A stretch of DNA of 64,000 nucleotides from Litomosoides sigmodontis (lineage: Eukaryota > Nematoda > Chromadorea > Rhabditida > Onchocercidae). The DNA lies in the NCBI GenBank assembly GCA_963070105.1, contig OY718808.1:8660398-8724397 (forward strand), read 5' to 3'. The first letter of the stretch is position 1, and each line of letters starts with the position of its first letter. Positions 56,553-64,000 of the stretch are shown here, one piece after another. Made by a program: the position numbers and the translations under genes. Below the pieces are notes generated by a model, which worked only from the letters and a program-made list of their open reading frames with translations, did no database searches and was not told the origin of the DNA.

Positions 56553-57450
56553 CAATGATCTATCTGAAAAAGAAAAAAAAACAAAAACAAAAATTTGCTT
56601 TCTCGAGAAGCCGACGTCTCCAATAACGCAAAAAAAAAACTTGAAAGCCTTTCACATTGCCGTAACCGACTGCTGCGATAAATTACTTTTCGTCACACAC
56701 TTTGTTTCAATGCACACGTTACATACAAATTCACGCGTTACATTCATACGTTACGTCCCAGACTTCTAGTTGCACGTTATAATCCTTTTCTTTCTCACTG
56801 TGTTCTTTCATTGTTGTTAGTCGTGGAATTTGATAATTTGAAAGAGTACCGCATACATAACATAATTTAAAAGAAGAATACCGCATACATGTTATGCATG
56901 CGGTATTCTTCTTTTAAATTATTCTTTTTTGTTGCATCAAATAAAATGAGAGAATATTTAGGCGAAGAAAAGCAATTCGTTTTTTTTTTCTTGCTGTATA
57001 AAATAGGCCTCATTGAGCATCGCTTCAGAGAAAAGTTAAAATTGGTGAAAAGCAGCGAATTAATCAAAATTGATTTGATTACATGTAACCGATCACTCAT
57101 TAACTGATCGCATCGGATGTTCAAGAAATATACGCGTACAACCATATTACTATCAGTGATAAGCTTCCGATAATAGGCTATCACTATTTTACCATCCGAT
57201 GCGTTCACATTGCTTTGCAGAGGTGCATCACCGTATCACTAAATTTCACTGATAAGAAATTCCAATGCAAATAACTGCCACTGTGAAATTTGTTGGAAAA
57301 GGAAAAAACCAATTAATTAACTATATGTAATTAATTTTAATAAAAGATCACAGTAAAAGTTTGAGGAATAGAAGCGGCAAAAAGTGAGTTCACAGCTTTT
57401 TCTGTTTAACAACAAAAATAATTATGACGAATTTCATTTCTTCTTTTTAT
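56553..57450. other. 5' flank of the phosphatase gene
   Basis: No gene is seen. It should contain the phosphatase promoter. Open frames on both strands around 56867-57208 are artefacts of the inverted repeat at 56862-56922 and AT-rich flanks. Confidence 0.5.
56862..56922. repeat. Perfect inverted repeat with 25-bp arms and 11-nt loop
   Basis: The arms are 56862-56886 and 56898-56922 and are exact reverse complements, with a short loop between. Part of the left-arm sequence (ACCGCATACAT) also occurs once more as a direct copy just upstream. It could fold as a cruciform or RNA hairpin, be a tiny MITE-like remnant, or be an inversion scar. Confidence 0.92.
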
Positions 57451-59060
57451 TTCGAAATTCCTCTCAACAACGGTGTAATAATAAACTGTAAGAAAATTAC
57501 AATAATTTAAAACAACAAAAAAAATTGTTAAATGTCGAAGGAAAAGAAAATTTTTTGCAAATGTAACGACAGCGACAATGCTAGCAATTACTAAAACGCT
57601 CAGCTCAGCGATAAAAAAAATTACTGTTGCATTACCGTTCCTCTCAACAACGGTGTAATGATAAACTGTAAGAAAATTGCAATAATTTAAAACAACAAAA
57701 AAAATTGCTAAATGTCGAAGGAAAAGAAAACTTTTTGTAAGTGTAACGACAGCGACAATGCTAGCAATTACTAAAACGCTCAGCGATAAAAAAAATTACT
57801 GTTGCATTACCGTTCCTCTCAACAACGGAGTAATGATAAACTGTAAGAAAATTGCAATAATTTAAAACAACAAAAAAAATTGCTAAATGTCGAAGGAAAA
57901 GAAAATTTTTTGTAAGTGTAACGACAGCGACAATGCTAGCAATTACTAAAACGCTCAGCGATAAAAAAAATTACTGTTGCATTACCGTTCCTCTCAACAA
58001 CGGTGTAATGATAAACTGTAAGAAAATTGCAATAATTTAAAACAACAAAAAAAATTGCTAAATGTCGAAGGAAAAGAAAACTTTTCGTAAGTGTAACGAC
58101 AGCGACAATGCTAGCAATTACTAAAACGCTCAGCGATAAAAAAAATTACTGTTGCATTACCGTTCCTCTCAACAACGGAGTAATGATAAACTGTAAGAAA
58201 ATTGCAATAATTTAAAACAACAAAAAAAATTGCTAAATGTCGAAGGAAAAGAAAATTTTTTGTAAGTGTAACGACAGCGACAATGCTAGCAATTACTAAA
58301 ACGCTCAGCGATAAAAAAAATTACTGTTGCATTACCGTTCCTCTCAACAACGGTGTAATGATAAACTGTAAGAAAATTGCAATAATTTAAAACAACAAAA
58401 AAAATTGCTAAATGTCGAAGGAAAAGAAAACTTTTCGTAAGTGTAACGACAGCGACAATGCTAGCAATTACTAAAACGCTCAGCGATAAAAAAAATTACT
58501 GTTGCATTACCGTTCCTCTCAACAACGGAGTAATGATAAACTGTAAGAAAATTGCAATAATTTAAAACAACAAAAAAAATTGCTAAATGTCGAAGGAAAA
58601 GAAAATTTTTTGTAAGTGTAACGACAGCGACAATGCTAGCAATTACTAAAACGCTCAGCGATAAAAAAAATTACTGTTGCATTACCGTTCCTCTCAACAA
58701 CGGTGTAATGATAAACTGTAAGAAAATTGCAATAATTTAAAACAACAAAAAAAATTGCTAAATGTCGAAGGAAAAGAAAACTTTTTGTAAGTGTAACGAC
58801 AGCGACAATGCTAGCAATTATTAAAACGCTCAGCGATAAGTCTACACTGCACGAATCATGTCGCTACAGTAAGTCGATGTAAGTCGATGCTATAACTGTT
58901 GCATTACCGTTCCTCTCAACAACGGTGTAATGATAAACTGTAAGAAAATTGCAATAATTTAAAACAACAAAAGAAATTGTTAAATGTCAAAGGAAAAGAA
59001 AATTTTTTGTAAGTGTAACGACAGCGACAATGCTAGCAATTACTAAAACGCTCAGCGATA
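57451..59060. repeat. Satellite block 1, about 9 copies of a ~175-bp unit
   Basis: Copies can be aligned on CTCTCAACAACGG at 57461, 57641, 57816, 57991, 58166, 58341, 58516, 58691 and 58913. The period is 180 for the first step, 175 for the next six, and 222 for the last because a tail segment is inserted. Copies 3 to 8 alternate between two sub-types: one has AACGGAG and GAAAATTTTTTG, the other AACGGTG and GAAAACTTTT. A 350-bp dimer is therefore the true repeating unit there. No open frame of note runs through it. Confidence 0.97.
58837..58882. repeat. Satellite tail segment, copy 1
   Basis: A non-satellite segment (ATAAGTCTACACTGCACGAA, then TCATGTCGCTACAGTAAGTC) sits between the eighth and ninth units. 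The same segment follows the last unit of block 1 (about 59058) and the last unit of block 2 (about 60807), so it marks array ends. Confidence 0.9.
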
Positions 59061-59085
59061 AGTCTACACTGCACGAATCATGTCG

Positions 59086-59648
59086 CTACAGTAAGTCGAT
59101 GCTATCTGTGCTACTGTAGAGTAACATTATTTTATGTTCCTCTCTCGGTCCCACTTTCTCTAACAAAATCGATTTCTCTTCTAAGCATTCGTTATCAGAA
59201 CTATCCGATCTGAAGAAATCAAATTTTAAAAGTTGTTCAATTTTTTCTCGATTCAAATTTCCAAAGTCTTAATTTTTGGAATTTTATAGCTATGATATGA
59301 TACTAAATTTAAGGGAAACAGAAAAATTTTCAAACTGCCGAGCAATTCAAATTTCCTATCTGTAATAGCAATTTATATGAACAGGTTAAAAATGCAGAAT
59401 ATTAGAACAAACGGTGGCGAACTTTGGTTTCCGATTTAATACTTGGAAGTTTGATCGAATATGCTTCCTATCGGTAATGAAAGTAATAAACACGAAAGAC
59501 ACTTACCTGTTTGGATCCTCAGTTCGTGCACGAGAACTCATTGCGCTACGCTTTTTAGCTAGTGGTCGAACCAGTAATGGTTGTTCCTTGCTCGCAACCA
59601 TTGCACTGATGGTCTCGACATTCTTTTTCAAATCATCGAGTGTTGATG
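59086..59648 (-). pseudogene. Duplicated terminal exon pair of an unrecognised gene (copy 1)
   Basis: Two in-phase exons, 59507-59648 (acceptor TTTTTTCAG, donor GTAAGT) and 59086-59209. They encode STLDDLKKNVETISAMVAS..LAKKRSAMSSRARTEDPNR, a short helical, basic segment, then a Ser/Glu-rich tail. From 59133 to the window-equivalent end they match copy 2 at 63551-64000 almost exactly. Past 59133 the coding sequence leaves the shared region and reads through satellite-tail DNA to a TAG at 59086-59088, giving a different last 15 residues (KIMLLYSSTDSIDLL). The copy is flanked on both sides by satellite and no upstream exon is evident. It is probably a dispersed fragment; an expressed alternative 3' end is the other possibility. 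The protein family is not recognised. Confidence 0.6.
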
Positions 59649-59708
59649 CTGAAAAAATTGACAAAGTATTTGCGATAAAAAAATGGTTTAGAAAGTTATG
59701 TTGCAGGT

Positions 59709-59776
59709 TTAGAACGTTATGTTGCAGGCATTTGAAGAATTTTTTGTAATTAAAAGAAAAAAAAATAACTGCTGCA
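59709..59776. repeat. Short segment shared with 63403-63475
   Basis: GTTATGTTGCAGGCATTTGA and the following ~45 bases recur at 63411-63475. In copy 1 this segment lies right of the duplicated exons and joins satellite block 2; in copy 2 it lies left of the exons. Confidence 0.9.
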
Positions 59777-60809
59777 TTACCGTTCCTCTCAACAACGGTG
59801 TAATAATAAACTGTAAGAAAATTGCAATAATTTAAAACAACAAAAAAAATTGTTAAATGTCGAAGGAGAAGAAAATTTTTTGTAAGTGTAACGACAGCGA
59901 CAATGCTAGCAATTACTAAAACGCTCAGCGATAAAAAAAATTACTGTTGCATTACCGTTCCTCTCAACAACGGTGTAATAATAAACTGTAAGAAAATTGC
60001 AATAATTTAAAACAACAAAAAAAATTGTTAAATGTCGAAGGAGAAGAAAATTTTTTGTAAGTGTAACGACAGCGACAATGCTAGCAATTACTAAAACGCT
60101 CAGCGATAAAAAAAATTACTGTTGCATTACCGTTCCTCTCAACAACGGTGTAATAATAAACTGTAAGAAAATTGCAATAATTTAAAACAACAAAAAAAAT
60201 TGTTAAATGTCGAAGGAGAAGAAAATTTTTTGTAAGTGTAACGACAGCGACAATGCTAGCAATTACTAAAACGCTCAGCGATAAAAAAAATTACTGTTGC
60301 ATTACCGTTCCTCTCAACAACGGTGTAATAATAAACTGTAAGAAAATTGCAATAATTTAAAACAACAAAAAAAATTGTTAAATGTCGAAGGAGAAGAAAA
60401 TTTTTTGTAAGTGTAACGACAGCGACAATGCTAGCAATTACTAAAACGCTCAGCGATAAAAAAAATTACTGTTGCATTACCGTTCCTCTCAACAACGGTG
60501 TAATAATAAACTGTAAGAAAATTGCAATAATTTAAAACAACAAAAAAAATTGTTAAATGTCGAAGGAGAAGAAAATTTTTTGTAAGTGTAACGACAGCGA
60601 CAATGCTAGCAATTACTAAAACGCTCAGCGATAAAAAAAATTACTGTTGCATTACCGTTCCTCTCAACAACGGTGTAATAATAAACTGTAAGAAAATTGC
60701 AATAATTTAAAACAACAAAAAAAATTGTTAAATGTCGAAGGAAAAGAAAATTTTTTGTAAGTGTAACGACAGCGACAATGCTAGCAATTACTAAAACGCT
60801 CAGCGATAA
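59776..60809. repeat. Satellite block 2, six copies of a 175-bp unit
   Basis: Copies align at 59786, 59961, 60136, 60311, 60486 and 60661, each exactly 175 bp apart. The first five carry GGAGAAGAAAATTTTTTG, the sixth GGAAAAG. They are much more uniform than block 1 and show no dimer alternation. After the last unit comes the same tail segment as in block 1 (about 60807-60870), ending CTACTGTAGAGTAACATTA. Confidence 0.97.
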
Positions 60810-60871
60810 GTTTACACTGCACGAATCATGTCGCTACAGTAAGTCGATGCTATCTGCGCTACTGTAGAGTA

Positions 60872-63400
60872 ACATTACACTGTCATATATCACCTGCAAA
60901 TCGACATTAACTGAAATGCTACAACATGTTTGTAAGGAAAGTTATATTAAAATTCTTCAACTGAGTGATGGTAAAGTGCTGGACTTCTTTTTTCTCACCA
61001 AATACAATTGAACAATTAGTTTTCCTTTCCTTTTTGTAATAATTTCAAAAGTACTAACTTTCACTGATCAAAAAAAGAGTGAACGAATTTTCACCGATTT
61101 GCTCAGTTTCATTTTCATGTCAATTCTTTCGAACTATTATCGTAGAAAATTAGTGCAAGCAAATTAGAATTAATCCTCGAAAATAGTTGGGTGCTAAATG
61201 TAATATATTTGCTATTTGAAATTTTACTTTTATTATTTCCCATTTTTTGTTAATGATTTTGATTGCTAATTTAATATTTTGGTCTTAATTAATTGAAGCT
61301 ATTTAAATTTGAGTAATGAATAATAATTATTACTAGAATTCAGAAAAAAACGAAGAATTCTGGTATTAGCAGCAAATGAATTGGGAAAGAGCAAAATGTG
61401 AAAGAAAAGGAGAGAAATGAAAAAGATGAGAAATGAAAATGCATTTAATTACACGCATTAATTACTTTTTTAAAACATTGTTCCCGTCTAATTTCATTCC
61501 ACTATTTCAATAACATTTATCCGTTTTAAGTAGGTGAGTGAGATTGCGTCAAGACCAATTTAATTTTAATTCTCATTCTACTCGTTAAGTTTTTACTTAA
61601 TTTATTTAAATCGAAGCGAGAATTAGAAGAGACTAAAATTTTCATAGTTTGAAATAATTATTTGTAAGCTCAAACTTCCATAGACAGTTATTCGATTGAA
61701 ATTAAATAATTTTATAAAATTATTACTTCTTCTAAAGAAAGAAAACATCGTACAACTAAAATGAGTGAAAATATGATGAAAAGGAAATTTATCGAGGAGA
61801 ACGGAGAAATTTTGAACAATATGACGATTTTTTTCCGTTTGCTATCATCGAGCATTCCCCTTTATATCGTATTTGAAATTCAAATACATATATTCATTAA
61901 TATATTAGAAAATTTCATGAAACGAAGAGCGATAGCATAAATTCATATTTTATTCATTCATTTTAGCCTTTAATTAGACAAATATTCAATGAGCAAAAAA
62001 TTGAATGATTGCAGTATAGCTTTCCTATCAATCAAATAATTGATTTATTAAACTTTAATGAGCGATTAGATTTCTCCCGCATTACGCATTAATGAATGCG
62101 TGACGAAAGAAATAATCTCATCACGGCATTTTTACATACCGAAAATCTTTAACAAATTACTACTTTCGTTATCGATAAGCTATGCATTTGTTATCTTTTA
62201 TATATTTCTAAATTATTTGCTCAATTCATTTTTTTTTAAACTTAAAATTGCATAGCAATGAAATTTTGAAGTATTTAAATGAAATATTGATTGGCTCTGT
62301 CTTTTTGATCATGGAATAATAATAATTAATAATAACAATAATAAACAATAATAAATAAGCATTCCAGAATTGCTGGTTTTCTCTATGGCAGTTTGATGAG
62401 AATTTAAGCAAGTGAAGGAGTAGCACAAAACTTTAAATTTTTGCAAGAATAACCTGCATTGTGCATCTTTTTCACGTTCAAAAATTACATTTTATGCGCC
62501 TTAAAATCTTTTTTGTATGAACAAGACAAATTTTTGATTGCTATAGCTGCGGCATTATTCCATGGAAGTCTTCTGATTCTCTAATTTGAAAAAGTGATAC
62601 CCATCACTCAACCTGTTCCTTCTATCTCTTATAATCCATCACAAAATCACATATTACTATGAAATTTGAAACTATCGATCTCCTGTCGGGCTAGTATAAT
62701 AAGCACCTGAGTTATGAAAGCGCTGTGATGATAAACGAAACTTTATACGAACCTATTTCCCAACACCAATTATCAAAACTGTTTAAAGTATCACTGTAAA
62801 AATAACTGTACAAAGGACATGGCAATATTGGCATTTACACGGAAAACAATAAATGGGAAAACAGATGAAGTGGCACAAAGTGGAAATTTGTTTTGCAATG
62901 AAATTCTAGTAATGATATATAATCTCCATAAATAAACGAGATATTTGCCAAAAATTTCAAAACAGTAATATTTCTTTCACAAAAAGGAACTGAATATCAG
63001 TCATAAAGGGTTGCTGTATCTCACTGAAAATGATAATTGTTTTCTAATTCTCCCTTACAGATTATTAGTCGACAGTAATGAATTCGATTTCTCTAGCTTT
63101 TCAAATCCCATATTAGTAAATAAATTTCAATAGCAAGGGAAGCTTCAAATTCATAAGTTTGCTAATACTTCCAAATTTTGTCAAAATCATTTCTAAAGTA
63201 ATTTTCACCAGCTTTTTAGAAACTAGTCGCCATGGTAACTATTAACTCATGTTTTGTAATTAAATTTGCAGTTGTTGTACAGCAAAAAATCGAAAATTAT
63301 TTCGACCGAAATAAGCCACCTAATCTCACTTTGAAACCAAAAAATTCCCCAAGTAGAATAAAATAGCAAATGGGAATTTTCTATGCTCGAAAAGCTGGAA
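60872..63400. other. AT-rich spacer, no gene seen
   Basis: About 2.5 kb without supportable exons. It could be 3' flank of the minus-strand gene ending at 63504 or, if the copy-1 exons are used, an intron. I looked for minus-strand exons with good acceptors leading into the 59648 exon and found none that I trust. Confidence 0.5.
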
Positions 63401-63503
63401 ATGGTTTAGAAGGTTATGTTGCAGGCATTTGAAGAATTTTTTGTAATTAAAAGAAAAAAAAATAACTGTTGCATTGCAACGATTTACAAAGTGAATACTT
63501 CAT

Positions 63504-64000
63504 CTAGGAATCACTGTCCGAATTATATTTCTCTGCTTCCATACCACCATTATGTTCCTCTCTCGGTCCCACTTTCTCTAACAAAATCGATTTCTCTTCT
63601 AAGCATTCGTTATCAGAACTATCCGATCTGAAGAAATCAAATTTTAAAAGTTGTTCAATTTTTTCTCGATTCAAATTTCCAAAGTCTTAATTTTTGGAAT
63701 TTTATAGCTATGATATGATACTAAATTTAAGGGAAACAGAAAAATTTTCAAACTGCCGAGCAATTCAAATTTCCTATCTGTAATAGCAATTTATATGAAC
63801 AGGTTAAAAATGCAGAATATTAGAACAAACGGTGGCGAACTTTGGTTTCCGATTTAATACTTGGAAGTTTGATCGAATATGCTTCCTATCGGTAATGAAA
63901 GTAATAAACACGAAAGACACTTACCTGTTTGGATCCTCAGTTCGTGCACGAGAACTCATTGCGCTACGCTTTTTAGCTAGTGGTCGAACCAGTAATGGTT
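63504..64000 (-). CDS. Unrecognised gene, last two exons (copy 2, runs off window)
   Basis: The last exon is 63504-63627 (TAG at 63504-63506). The preceding exon begins beyond the window and ends at 63925 (donor GTAAGT). The protein tail reads ..KKRSAMSSRARTEDPNR / SDSSDNECLEEKSILLEKVG.., ending AEKYNSDSDS. It is hydrophilic, basic, then Ser/acidic-rich, with casein-kinase-2-like SDSS and SDSDS stretches; probably an unstructured C-terminus. I do not recognise the family from this part. The shared region with copy 1 begins at 63551, so the last ~15 codons are unique to this copy, which probably represents the original gene. Confidence 0.6.

Noticed and set aside
56371..56769. 132-codon plus-strand open frame
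   Set aside because: Antisense to the signal-peptide exon of the acid phosphatase and its 5' flank; no motif.
56867..57208. 113-codon minus-strand and 72-codon plus-strand open frames
   Set aside because: They overlap the perfect inverted repeat, which makes the two frames mirror one another; no family features.
59414..59749. 111-codon plus-strand open frame
   Set aside because: Antisense to the duplicated exon that has proper minus-strand splice sites.
57451..60870. CRISPR-like array
   Set aside because: Units are 175 bp with no unique spacers, in a eukaryotic genome; it is satellite DNA.
62690..62740. tRNA-like stretch (GGGCTAGTATAATAAGCACCTG)
   Set aside because: No acceptor-stem pairing and no B-box-like GGTTCGA follow, so it is not a tRNA gene.

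Overview
This window looks like nuclear DNA of a parasitic nematode, most likely a filarial or other spirurid (clade III) worm; this is inference. It is strongly AT-rich, the genes are cut into many short exons, splice acceptors are mostly TTTTCAG/TTTTAG-like, and there is abundant microsatellite and satellite DNA. The encoded proteins are animal families. There are no bacterial operons, CRISPR arrays or phage genes. I built the gene models by hand: each exon was read in frame, GT/AG junctions were chosen, and the phase was carried across each intron.

Layout. About 2.4-6.3 kb (minus strand): an unrecognised gene fragment with an unusually short candidate intron, then a complete 9-exon gene for a coiled-coil protein with a strong SUMO-interacting motif. 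About 6.3-14.5 kb: no supportable gene. 14.5-24.0 kb (plus): exons of a probable CUB-like, single-pass membrane protein, split by a very long intron that holds a ~1.1 kb pure (TAA)n tract. 25.7-30.8 kb (minus): a complete 13-exon ankyrin-repeat/SOCS-box gene closely resembling ASB3. 30.8-34.7 kb: divergent intergenic region with a GC-richer island. 34.7-38.1 kb and 40.5-44.2 kb (plus): two divergent paralogues of tandem CCCH (C-x8-C-x5-C-x3-H) zinc-finger RNA-binding proteins. 44.2-48.3 kb: no supportable gene. 48.3-52.5 kb (plus): a complete 11-exon type-B carboxylesterase with the full Ser/Glu/His triad. 53.3-56.6 kb (minus): a complete 10-exon histidine acid phosphatase with a signal peptide. 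57.4-60.9 kb: a two-block ~175-bp satellite. 59.1-59.6 and 63.5-64.0 kb: two copies of the last two exons of an unrecognised minus-strand gene, the second running off the window.

The genes do not form a pathway. The ASB3-like protein should be a substrate receptor of a Cullin-5 E3 ligase. The CCCH pair should bind AU-rich or UAG-rich mRNA 3' UTRs, as the germline/embryonic regulators of nematodes do. The esterase and phosphatase are ordinary hydrolases. I found no convincing new biological system. The items most worth a second look are the higher-order satellite beside a duplicated terminal-exon pair, the triplicated 3' splice site in the esterase gene, and the divergence of the CCCH pair.
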